Assembly (NCBI GenBank): GCA_003445035.1
Contig: DLVV01000066.1
Span: forward strand, 1 to 6,171
Direction of reading: 5' to 3'
Source of the DNA: Planctomycetaceae bacterium
GTDB lineage: Bacteria; Planctomycetota; Planctomycetia; Planctomycetales; Planctomycetaceae
DNA: 6,171 nt
The notes under the pieces were generated by a model that saw nothing but the letters and a program-made list of their open reading frames with translations, was not told where the DNA came from and did no database searches. A program made the translations under genes and the position numbers. Positions 1 through 6,171 of this stretch are shown in pieces; positions within the stretch are counted from its first letter, which is position 1, and every line of letters starts with the position of its first letter.

Positions 1-950
1 GCGCCGCTGAGAGCCATCGGCCGAGGTGCGAACAGGGCGGCGATGGTGATGTTGTTGATCCCCGGTCTCAGGAAGCAACAGTTTTCACACACGCACCCCC
101 CTTGCATCTCCGTCGAGACCATCACGGCGGGGAACGCAACCCGGGGCCGCGGGTCCAGGGCACAGAGCATGAAGGTCTGGGTTCCACCGCCGCTGGCACC
201 GGTAACGGCGATTCTCTTCTTGTCGACATCAGGCAGCGATTCCAGGAAGTCGACAGCGCGAAAGGAGTTGAACGTCTGGAGTCCCATCAGGTTCTGGAGC
301 CGCAGCACCGCCGGAACATCTCCGAAGCCGCTGCGATGTGGCAACGCGCCGCTGTCGGCGTAACCCACCATGTCGTAGTGGAAGACCACGCAACCCATTC
401 GAGCCAACTGCACCATTCGAGCCTGCAACGGAAACCGGGCGCCCGCCTCGAACTTCTCGGCCCCTTTCTTCATCTGCTCGGCGGCTTTGGCAGCTCCCGC
501 ATCGTAGAACCTGCCGTTCGGCCAGTGGCCATGCGGACAGAGAATTCCTGGCCGGCGAATCCCCGACTTGCCGCCGCCCCCCTTGGGGCGATACAGGCTT
601 CCCGTGACATAGTGCCCGGGCAGACTGGCGAAGTAGACCTTCTCGACGGTGTAGTCGCCGCGATCGACCTTCCCGTGAATCACCGATTTGATCGGGCCCC
701 GTGGCCAGGCGGGCCACAATCCCGTGGCGACCCGCAACTGAAGTCGAACCCGTTCGGAGACGGTGTTCCATTCCTTGAGCGTCTCGGGAGCCGCCCACGG
801 ATGATACTTGTCCCCCAGGGCACGGGGCGCTTTCAATCGGCTGTCCGCCGGGGCCTGGCCTTCCGGAAAAATGCGATCCGGCCGGGCAGCCTTCACGTCG
901 CAGGCAACCAGCGACAACAACACGGCAGACAACAAGGGCAGTCGGGTCAT
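1..950 (-). CDS. Exported alpha/beta hydrolase, acetyl-xylan-esterase-like (3' end outside window)
   Basis: I translated 316 residues from the ATG at 950 down to the window edge, with no stop. A hydrophobic leader (about residues 4-16) ends in L-V-A-C (14-17), which fits a lipobox; a Sec signal peptidase I site near KAA (20-22) is the alternative. The hydrolase fold is shown by PHGHW (139-143, likely oxyanion region), YDMVGY (192-197) and the nucleophile elbow G-A-S-G-G with Ser253. A cysteine cluster follows (Cys286, 288, 291, 292), then FAPRP (307-311), the strand that normally precedes the catalytic Asp. That Asp and the His fall outside the window. The family (AXE1 and related abhydrolases) removes acyl groups from carbohydrates or other esters; the substrate here is unknown. 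The start is supported by a GAGG ribosome site and the signal peptide. Overlapping ORFs in other frames, on both strands, are shadows of this gene. Confidence 0.85.
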   Translation of the reverse strand, partial: MTRLPLLSAVLLSLVACDVKAARPDRIFPEGQAPADSRLKAPRALGDKYHPWAAPETLKEWNTVSERVRLQLRVATGLWPAWPRGPIKSVIHGKVDRGDYTVEKVYFASLPGHYVTGSLYRPKGGGGKSGIRRPGILCPHGHWPNGRFYDAGAAKAAEQMKKGAEKFEAGARFPLQARMVQLARMGCVVFHYDMVGYADSGALPHRSGFGDVPAVLRLQNLMGLQTFNSFRAVDFLESLPDVDKKRIAVTGASGGGTQTFMLCALDPRPRVAFPAVMVSTEMQGGCVCENCCFLRPGINNITIAALFAPRPMALSG

Positions 951-958
951 GGTGAGAT

Positions 959-962
959 CCTC
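959..962 (-). promoter_or_regulatory. Ribosome binding site of the hydrolase gene
   Basis: On the minus strand GAGG lies 8 nt before the ATG at 950. It supports this start, which also gives a complete signal peptide. Confidence 0.6.
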
Positions 963-990
963 AGTGGGCCGTCACATCGGTCCGCCTGAT

Positions 991-1018
991 TTGCGACCGA
1001 GCGTCCATAGCGTATGGT
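991..1018 (+). promoter_or_regulatory. Candidate sigma70-type promoter for the dihydroorotase gene
   Basis: TTGCGA (991-996) and TATGGT (1013-1018) each match the consensus at 4 of 6 bases and are 16 nt apart. Transcription would start near 1025 and leave a leader of about 48 nt. The -10 box lies in the right arm of the inverted repeat CCATA-GCG-TATGG (1005-1017), a possible regulator site. The call rests on pattern matching only. Confidence 0.35.
1005..1017. repeat. Perfect 5-bp inverted repeat in the divergent intergenic region
   Basis: CCATA (1005-1009), a 3-nt centre GCG, and TATGG (1013-1017) form a perfect dyad. It sits roughly midway between the two divergent start codons and over the candidate -10 boxes of both genes. 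It may be a small operator or simply chance symmetry; the arms are short. Confidence 0.35.
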
Positions 1019-1037
1019 GACGACCCGCCGAGTTCAA
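1009..1037 (-). promoter_or_regulatory. Possible weak sigma70-type promoter for the hydrolase gene
   Basis: On the minus strand TTGAAC (1037-1032) is followed after 17 nt by TACGCT (1014-1009). These match the -35 and -10 consensus at 4 of 6 and 3 of 6 bases, with ideal spacing. The element overlaps the candidate promoter of the divergent dihydroorotase gene, so the two could compete. Matches this weak also arise by chance. Confidence 0.2.
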
Positions 1038-1058
1038 ACCGGACTCTCACACGCCGCG

Positions 1059-1063
1059 AAGGA
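1059..1063 (+). promoter_or_regulatory. Ribosome binding site of the dihydroorotase gene
   Basis: AAGGA lies 9 nt before the ATG at 1073, a normal spacing. It supports this start over downstream alternatives. Confidence 0.6.
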
Positions 1064-1072
1064 ACCACACGG

Positions 1073-2299
1073 ATGATCATCAGCGGACGGTTGGCCAGCT
1101 CCAGTGGAGTCTTATCGGGGCAGGTGCGTTTCGAGGGGGCCACGATCGCCGAGGTCGGAACCCAGCTGGGCCCCGCCGACATCGTCTTCAATGACGACTG
1201 CCTGGTGTTTGCCGGGATGGGTGACATCCACATCCACGCCCGTGACGACACCAGCGGCAAGGAAACTCACAAGGAAACTTTCATCACCGCCGGGCAGGCC
1301 GCACTCAACGGCGGCGTGGTGCATGTGGCCGACATGCCCAACAATCCCGACGCCCCGGTTGACGATGTGACCTACGCGACCAAATGCGACCACCTGGCTT
1401 CCCGAGCCTCTGACGTCCACGTCACGCTGTATGCCGGCATCGGCCCGGGAACACGCCCGCTGTCGTCTCCGGTCCCTTACAAGGCCTACATGGGCCCCAG
1501 CGTCGGTGACCTGTTCTTCAGCACTCTCGCAGAACTCGACGAAACCCTGGCACACTACCGGGGCTGCTCGGTGAGTTTTCACTGCGAGGACCCCGAACTG
1601 CTCGAAGTGCACGCCGGCGCCGCTACTCACGAGCAACGTCGACCGAACGAATGTGAGGTGTCGGCGACACGGTTTGCCCTGGAGATGATCGAGAAGTACA
1701 GCCTGACCGGCAAACTCTGTCACTATTCGGTCGGTGAAGGGCTGACGCTGATCCGATCCGCACGGGACAGGGGGCTGCCAGTCACCTGCGAAGTGACGCC
1801 GCACCACATCTATTACGACACCAGCGTGATCACCGATCAGAACCGGGGCATGATGCAGATGAATCCCCCGCTTCGAGCCGGCGACGATCGGCTGGCCATG
1901 CTCGAAGGACTCCGTGACGGGACGCTCGACTACCTGGCCACCGACCATGCCCCGCATACGCTCGAAGAGAAGGCCACGGGTGTCTCGGGCCAGCCGCACC
2001 TGGACACCTACGCCGCGTTCGTGAGCTGGATGATCGTCGAGGCGGGATTCAGCCCCGAACGCATTGCCGCGGTCTGTTCAGAAAATCCCGGCGACTTTGT
2101 TGAACCCTACACAGCCCCTCGCCGTTTCGGCCGCATCGCTCCCGGCTACTCCGCATCCCTGACCGTTCTGAATCTCGCCCGCCCGGTGACCATCCAACGC
2201 GACCTGCTGGCCACCAAGTGCGGCTGGTCGCCGTTTGAGGGAGTGACGTTTCCCGGGTCAGTCGAAGCGGTGTTCGTGGATGGCCAGCGACTTCGCTAG
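1073..2299 (+). CDS. pyrC: Dihydroorotase, CAD-like, amidohydrolase superfamily
   Basis: This 408-residue cytoplasmic zinc enzyme should interconvert N-carbamoyl-L-aspartate and dihydroorotate, the third step of pyrimidine synthesis. Predicted metal ligands are His53 and His55 (DIHIHARD, 51-58), Lys137 (YKAYMG, the likely carboxylated lysine), His170 (FHCED), His217 (LCHYS) and Asp291 (ATDHAPH). Arg57 and Asn90/91 (DMPNN) fit the substrate-binding positions. GLPVTCEVTPHH (234-245), ATDHAPHTLEEK (289-300) and a C-terminal CGWSPFEG (383-390) closely resemble the dihydroorotase domain of animal CAD as I remember it. Length is normal for class I enzymes. Two signatures differ: the usual RDPG after the HxH is RDDT, and the usual GxPGxE is replaced near SGQPHLD (305-311). 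A related cyclic amidase is possible, but the core motifs favour dihydroorotase. No partner pyr gene is in the window; the next gene starts 75 bp downstream on the same strand. Confidence 0.87.
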   Translation: MIISGRLASSSGVLSGQVRFEGATIAEVGTQLGPADIVFNDDCLVFAGMGDIHIHARDDTSGKETHKETFITAGQAALNGGVVHVADMPNNPDAPVDDVTYATKCDHLASRASDVHVTLYAGIGPGTRPLSSPVPYKAYMGPSVGDLFFSTLAELDETLAHYRGCSVSFHCEDPELLEVHAGAATHEQRRPNECEVSATRFALEMIEKYSLTGKLCHYSVGEGLTLIRSARDRGLPVTCEVTPHHIYYDTSVITDQNRGMMQMNPPLRAGDDRLAMLEGLRDGTLDYLATDHAPHTLEEKATGVSGQPHLDTYAAFVSWMIVEAGFSPERIAAVCSENPGDFVEPYTAPRRFGRIAPGYSASLTVLNLARPVTIQRDLLATKCGWSPFEGVTFPGSVEAVFVDGQRLR

Positions 2300-2363
2300 G
2301 TGTCCGTCGATTGCGGCTGTGGCACCGGCAGTCTAGTCTGACTGGCCCATAGACGGTTCGAAC

Positions 2364-2370
2364 GAGGTGA
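2364..2370 (+). promoter_or_regulatory. Ribosome binding site that decides a GTG start
   Basis: GAGGTGA matches the anti-Shine-Dalgarno well and ends 4 nt before the GTG at 2375 (7 nt from the GAGG core). It fixes the phosphoesterase start at this GTG, which also yields a full signal peptide. No ATG competes nearby in frame. Confidence 0.75.
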
Positions 2371-2374
2371 CCCC

Positions 2375-3298
2375 GTGAAACGACTCTGCCTGGCACTTGC
2401 CGTTGTAGCCATCCTGATCGGCGTGGCTACCGTCTCAAAAACTGCTCCACGAACCACCAAGCTGGCCAAGCATGTCCAGATCCGCTCCGGTGCTCGCAAC
2501 CCGTGGACCAATCTCGAATTCAACGATCGCCGCGAGAACTTCCAGTTCGTGATCGTCACCGACCGCACCGGTGGACGCCGACCGGGCGTCTTTTCGAAAG
2601 CCGTCCAACAGATCAACCTGCTGCAACCCGAGTTCGTGGTCTCGGTGGGCGATCTGATTGAAGGTTACACCGAGGATCCCGGCCAATGGGCTCTGGAGTG
2701 GTCCGAATTCGAGTCGATGGTCGACCGGCTCGACATGCCGTTCTTCTTCTGCGCCGGCAATCACGACATCAGCAATGTGCCGATGAGCGAGGACTGGACC
2801 CGACGATTCCGCCGCAGTTACTACCACTTCCTCTACCACGACTGCCTGTTCCTGGTTCTCAATTCGGAGGACCCGCCCAAGAACGGACCGTTCCACTTCA
2901 GCCAGGAACAACGTGACTGGGCCGTCGAGACCCTGAAGGCCAACCGCAAAGTGAGGTGGACATTTGTGATCACCCACAAACCCACCTGGACCTATCCCGA
3001 AGCCGACCTGGCCAAGCAGGGCTGGACGCAGATCGAGAATGCCCTGGCCGGACGCAAGTACACGGTCTTCGCCGGACACAAGCACGCCTACGCCCGTTAC
3101 ATCCGTCGGGGACAGGAATACTACATGCTGGCCACCACCGGTGGCGGCTCAACTCTGACAGGCCTTGCCGACGGAAAGTTCGACCACTTCGTCTGGGTCA
3201 CGATGACCAGCAACGGCCCCGTGCTGGCCAACCTCCTGATGGATGGAGTCAAACCGAAAACCATCCGCACCCTGACCGACCCCTCGGCCGGCAAATAA
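2375..3298 (+). CDS. Secreted calcineurin-like metallophosphoesterase
   Basis: The 307-residue protein starts with an export signal: KR, then a hydrophobic core at about residues 4-20, with cleavage probably near 20-25. The metallophosphoesterase fold is seen in order as VTDRTGG (61-67, motif I), VGDLIEG (91-97, motif II), AGNHD (127-131, motif III), THKP (200-203) and AGHKHAY (233-239). Expected metal ligands are Asp63, Asp93, Asn129, His201, His235 and His237, with His130 as the usual catalytic histidine. Motif I, normally DxH, reads DRT, so one common ligand is absent. I recall DRTGG in related bacterial proteins, so this may be a subfamily trait. The enzyme should hydrolyse a phosphomono- or diester outside the cytoplasm; the substrate cannot be told. 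Aromatic runs such as SYYHFLYHD (148-156) follow motif III. The GTG start is set by a strong ribosome site. The gene lies 75 bp after the dihydroorotase gene and 56 bp before the reductase gene. Confidence 0.86.
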   Translation: MKRLCLALAVVAILIGVATVSKTAPRTTKLAKHVQIRSGARNPWTNLEFNDRRENFQFVIVTDRTGGRRPGVFSKAVQQINLLQPEFVVSVGDLIEGYTEDPGQWALEWSEFESMVDRLDMPFFFCAGNHDISNVPMSEDWTRRFRRSYYHFLYHDCLFLVLNSEDPPKNGPFHFSQEQRDWAVETLKANRKVRWTFVITHKPTWTYPEADLAKQGWTQIENALAGRKYTVFAGHKHAYARYIRRGQEYYMLATTGGGSTLTGLADGKFDHFVWVTMTSNGPVLANLLMDGVKPKTIRTLTDPSAGK

Positions 3299-3354
3299 CG
3301 ACCGGGTGCCCGGCCGTCTCACTGACACTGATCGCGATTGAACCGAGACCGACG

Positions 3355-4164
3355 ATGACACGATTTCTCGAGGGCCAGGTGGCCCTGGTTACAGGAGCGG
3401 GACGAGGATTGGGCCGAGCATTTGCCGAACACCTGGCAGCTGCCGGAGCCAAGGTGGGCGTTCATGGAATGCGAGAACAAGGCCCCAGCGAATACGGCGA
3501 GGGCACAACACTCACCGACACCGCTCGTGAAATCGGCGAACATGGTGACGTCGAGACCCTGAGAGTGCTGGCCGACCTGACTGACGGCGAGGCGGTCGTA
3601 CGGATCGTCGACGAGGTGACCGAGGGCCTGGGACCGATCGACATCCTCGTCCACAACGCCGGCGGCGACATCGCCGCGGCCGGTGGCAAGCCCGACCCCA
3701 ATGACGCGGTGATGATCAAGCAGGAGGACGTCGAAGCGGTTCTCGACCGCAACCTGCTGACCACGATCCTGGTCTGCCGCGAGGTCGCCCGGCGGATGAT
3801 CGAACAGAACCACGGACGGATCATCACGATCAGTTCGATTGCCGCCTTCAAGGGCAACGCCCAGGGCGCGATCTACGCCACGGCCAAGGCCGGCCAGGTG
3901 GCCTACACGAGGAGCCTGGCCCAGCAGCTGCGGCCTCACAACATCACCGTCAACAGTCTCGCTCCCGGTGACACCCGCACCGGCCGTTTTATGAACACCC
4001 GAGAGGTCGACCAGGGACGGATGGTGACCGAGGGGACACTCGAGCGGATTGCCACGGTCGACGAAGTGGCCAGGGTGGCGGAATTCTTCGCAGGCCCGTT
4101 AGGTGAATTCGTCACCGGGCAGGTGATCCGTGTCGACGGTGGTCACCAGGCCTGGTCAGCCTGA
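3355..4164 (+). CDS. Short-chain dehydrogenase/reductase (SDR), FabG-like
   Basis: This 269-residue classical SDR binds NAD(P)H in a Rossmann fold and oxidises or reduces an alcohol/carbonyl pair. Visible motifs are TGAGRGLG (13-20, cofactor glycine motif), ADL (73-75, adenine contact), NAGG (101-104), and the catalytic set Asn133, Ser161 (ITISS), Tyr174 and Lys178 (YATAK). The 13-residue Ser-Tyr spacing is the same as in E. coli FabG. VNSLAPGDTRT (199-209) and the C-terminal GQVIRVDGG (255-263) are also typical. Residues 104-124 form a slightly long, Gly/Asp-rich segment between NAGG and the next helix. The ATG at 3355 puts the glycine motif at the usual distance from the N terminus. The open frame continues upstream into the phosphoesterase gene, but that part is a shadow. 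No strong ribosome site is seen, so translation may be weak or partly coupled. 3-Oxoacyl-ACP reductase or a sugar or alcohol dehydrogenase are equally possible. Confidence 0.9.
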   Translation: MTRFLEGQVALVTGAGRGLGRAFAEHLAAAGAKVGVHGMREQGPSEYGEGTTLTDTAREIGEHGDVETLRVLADLTDGEAVVRIVDEVTEGLGPIDILVHNAGGDIAAAGGKPDPNDAVMIKQEDVEAVLDRNLLTTILVCREVARRMIEQNHGRIITISSIAAFKGNAQGAIYATAKAGQVAYTRSLAQQLRPHNITVNSLAPGDTRTGRFMNTREVDQGRMVTEGTLERIATVDEVARVAEFFAGPLGEFVTGQVIRVDGGHQAWSA

Positions 4165-4197
4165 CCGCCTGCCTCGCTTCGGCTCCGGACCTTTCGC

Positions 4198-6171
4198 CTA
4201 CGACTGCGGTGCAGTGCGTTTACGGGACGCCGTTCCGGACGTACCCGAGATGCCGCCGACCAGCCGGTTGAAGGCACTGTCGGGATCCATCATCCACAGC
4301 AGCGCCGGGCTGGCCACGAATATTGAGCTATAAGTCCCGACCACCACGCCCAGCACAAGGCAATAGGCGAATCCGTGAATGCCGTCACCACCTCCGAAGT
4401 AAAGAATCACGACGACGATCAGTGTGGTCACCGAAGTCAGCAGGGTACGGGACAACGTCTGGTTCAGGCTCAGATTGACCATCTCGGGCGTCAGTGACGG
4501 GTTCTTGCCGCGAACCTCGCGTATCCGGTCAAAGACAACGATGGTGTCGTTGAGCGAATATCCGACGATGGTCAAGAAGGCTGCAATCATCGGCAGGTTG
4601 ATCTTGAAGTCCTGCAACTGCAGCACACCGCCGTCGAGTCCCAACTTCTCGGCGGCCAGGCCGGCCAGGGCCACGCCCCCCAGTACGACAAGCACGTCGT
4701 GGATCAACGCCACAACGGCGGCCAGACCGAAGTCGATTCGCTGGAAGCGGAACCAGATGTAACCGACGATAGCGACCAGGCTGAACAGCATGGCGAGTAT
4801 CGCGGACTGCCGCATCTCATTGGCAACGGACGACGCAAACGAAGTGACCTCGTTGAATTGAGGCTTGCCGTCGATCTTCTCGACCATCTTCGTGATGGTC
4901 TCCTTGACCTGGTCAGGCAGAACTCCCTTCTTGAAACGGATGTTCCACGCCTCGGCCATGGCCGCCCCTGGATCGCCGGGGTCGTCAGCAGCTCGGATTT
5001 CGAAGTCCAATTCGGCCTGGCTGGGGTCTCCACCCCGGACCGCAGCCAAGGCGTCAGCGACGTACGCCTGGGCGTTTTCACGCTGCACCTTGTCGTCGCC
5101 GCTCAAAAGCGACACCCTGACCTCATAACCCGTGTGGTAGTCGGCAGCCGACGAGTCGTCGATCCTGCTCTCCGGCTTGGACGTAACCGACATGGTGGTC
5201 AACTCGTAGTCGTCATCCTCTTTGAACGCGTCCTCGATCCAGTTCTGGATCCTCTGGTTGACACTGTCGGCTCCCGCAAAAAGCTCATCACTCTCTGCCG
5301 GAGTCAGCCCCATGGTAGCTTCCAGTTCTTTCACCCTGTCAGGGGCCTGCTTCCGGGCTTCGTCGAGAGTGCCGTGCTTTTCAATGAGTTCATCAAGCTT
5401 GGACGTCGTCGTTCGCAGCCGGAATCTCCGCCGCCCATCAGCGGCCCTGGCCGGGTCTTTGCCTTCGACCCCGGTGAGTTCCTCCAATGACATCGAGTCA
5501 CTGAGTTCCCTGGCCCCCTTCACGCTCGTCAGCTTGCTCCGGATTTCCTCGGTCGTGGCACCGTCCCCAGTTTTCTGCAACTCAAAGCTCACCGCCCGTC
5601 CACCGCGGAAATCGATATCGAAGTTGCGTGCCCCGCGTGCCACCAGGGACGACATTCCACCGGCAATCACCAACAGGGACACCACGGCGGCAATCCGACG
5701 TCGTCCCACAAAGTTGAACTCCCGGCCGGCAATGCCGGGGAGGCTGTTCATTCTCAACTGCTCACGTCGCTTTCTGCGTTCCCAGATATCGAACATCAAT
5801 CGGCCGACATACAACGCAGTGAACATGCTCATCACGATCCCGATGAACAGCGTGACGGCAAAACCTCGGACCTGGTCGGTACCGATCATGTAAAGCACCA
5901 CGGCCACCAGCAACGTCGTGACATTGGCATCGACAATCGTGGTGAAAGCCCGCCCAAAGCCGTTCTGGATGGCCATGCGGACTGTCCCACCCCGCCGCTG
6001 TTCCTCACGGATCCGCTCAAAAATCAGCACATTTGCGTCAACGGCCATGCCGATCGTCAGCACCAGGCCAGCCAGTCCGGGCAACGTGAAAGTGGCCTCG
6101 ATGAAGATCATCGTCCCCATCACCAGCACCAGGTTCAGCACCAGGCAAACCACGGCCACGATGCCCGAGAA
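4198..6171 (-). CDS. secDF: Protein-export membrane subunit SecDF, fused (5' end outside window)
   Basis: The frame is open from the window edge to the TAG at 4200-4198 and encodes the last 657 residues; the GTG at 6159 is internal. SecDF sits in the inner membrane with SecYEG and uses the proton gradient to pull exported proteins across. The first ~125 residues are the SecD C-terminal membrane part, with GMAVDANVLIFERIREE containing the conserved Asp45. A short basic linker (~130-150) leads to SecF: FNFVGRR (151-157), the first SecF membrane helix (~160-180), FDIDFRGG (184-191), a large soluble periplasmic region (~195-450), then five more helices (~455-475, 480-505, 525-545, 575-592, 597-622). 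SLNDTIVVFDR (539-549) holds the SecF proton-path Asp542. The tail is Ser/Thr- and Arg-rich. The periplasmic segment is about 270 residues; I recall it as little over 100 in most SecF proteins. The SecD N-terminal periplasmic domain lies beyond the window. Confidence 0.95.
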   Translation of the reverse strand, partial: FSGIVAVVCLVLNLVLVMGTMIFIEATFTLPGLAGLVLTIGMAVDANVLIFERIREEQRRGGTVRMAIQNGFGRAFTTIVDANVTTLLVAVVLYMIGTDQVRGFAVTLFIGIVMSMFTALYVGRLMFDIWERRKRREQLRMNSLPGIAGREFNFVGRRRIAAVVSLLVIAGGMSSLVARGARNFDIDFRGGRAVSFELQKTGDGATTEEIRSKLTSVKGARELSDSMSLEELTGVEGKDPARAADGRRRFRLRTTTSKLDELIEKHGTLDEARKQAPDRVKELEATMGLTPAESDELFAGADSVNQRIQNWIEDAFKEDDDYELTTMSVTSKPESRIDDSSAADYHTGYEVRVSLLSGDDKVQRENAQAYVADALAAVRGGDPSQAELDFEIRAADDPGDPGAAMAEAWNIRFKKGVLPDQVKETITKMVEKIDGKPQFNEVTSFASSVANEMRQSAILAMLFSLVAIVGYIWFRFQRIDFGLAAVVALIHDVLVVLGGVALAGLAAEKLGLDGGVLQLQDFKINLPMIAAFLTIVGYSLNDTIVVFDRIREVRGKNPSLTPEMVNLSLNQTLSRTLLTSVTTLIVVVILYFGGGDGIHGFAYCLVLGVVVGTYSSIFVASPALLWMMDPDSAFNRLVGGISGTSGTASRKRTAPQS

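Noticed and set aside
395..423. Direct repeat CCATTCGAGCC spaced by 18 bp
   Set aside because: It encodes two ARM tripeptides in the helix ARMVQLARMG of the hydrolase. Two short copies inside a gene are best explained by coding coincidence.
102..989. Long plus-strand open frame of 295 codons opposite the hydrolase gene
   Set aside because: It lacks recognisable motifs and is low-complexity in Arg/Gly/His. The minus-strand frame has a signal peptide, nucleophile elbow and ribosome site, so this is a GC-rich antisense shadow.
1112..1999. Minus-strand open frame of 295 codons opposite dihydroorotase
   Set aside because: The plus-strand protein carries all metal-binding motifs; the antisense translation has no recognisable domain.
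2311..2339. Possible promoter TTGCGG-17-TAGTCT before the phosphoesterase gene
   Set aside because: Each box matches the consensus at only 3 of 6 bases, so the pattern is not above chance in this GC-rich gap.
3285..3316. GC-rich inverted repeats (CCGGG-TG-CCCGG and CGGCCGG/CCGGCCG) around the phosphoesterase stop
   Set aside because: The inner stem has a 2-nt loop, and there is no T-run to make an intrinsic terminator. Such palindromes are common in GC-rich DNA.
2956..3354. N-terminal extension of the reductase frame into the phosphoesterase gene
   Set aside because: The extension is Arg/Pro/His-rich frame-shadow sequence over a well-supported gene. The SDR fold starts properly at the ATG at 3355.
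3319..3939. Minus-strand open frame of 206 codons opposite the reductase
   Set aside because: No domain or ribosome site is seen, and the opposite strand encodes a complete classical SDR.
4699..5893. Plus-strand open frames opposite secDF
   Set aside because: They are low-complexity Ser/Arg- or Val/Leu-rich translations of the antisense of a clear membrane protein.

Overview
This window looks like an ordinary chromosomal stretch from a GC-rich, Gram-negative-type bacterium. Planctomycetota is the best guess. The reasons are a secreted AXE1-like alpha/beta hydrolase, a secreted calcineurin-like phosphoesterase with a 'DRTGG' first motif, and a SecD-SecF fusion with an enlarged periplasmic loop; from memory, all three suit that phylum. 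This is inference from protein style, not from a marker gene.

Layout. Positions 1-950 (minus strand) hold the N-terminal 316 residues of an exported alpha/beta hydrolase whose 3' end lies outside the window. The 122 bp at 951-1072 separate it from a divergent plus-strand series. That series is a CAD-like dihydroorotase (1073-2299), a secreted metallophosphoesterase with a GTG start (2375-3298) and a short-chain dehydrogenase/reductase (3355-4164). The gaps of 75 and 56 bp allow co-transcription but do not prove it. From 4198 to the right edge, on the minus strand, lies the C-terminal 657 residues of a SecDF protein-export subunit. It converges on the reductase gene with only 33 bp between the stop codons. 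No gene-free stretch exceeds 300 bp.

The genes do not form an obvious single pathway. Dihydroorotase makes pyrimidines, SecDF drives late steps of protein export, and the hydrolase and phosphoesterase carry export signals and so would be Sec clients. The reductase is a generic cytoplasmic NAD(P)H enzyme. I see no mobile element, tRNA, rRNA, CRISPR array or sign of recent transfer.

I find no convincing new system. The points most worth a second look are the large insertion in the SecF periplasmic domain, the missing motif-I histidine of the phosphoesterase, a four-cysteine cluster in the hydrolase, altered signature motifs in the dihydroorotase, and a symmetric element in the divergent promoter region.
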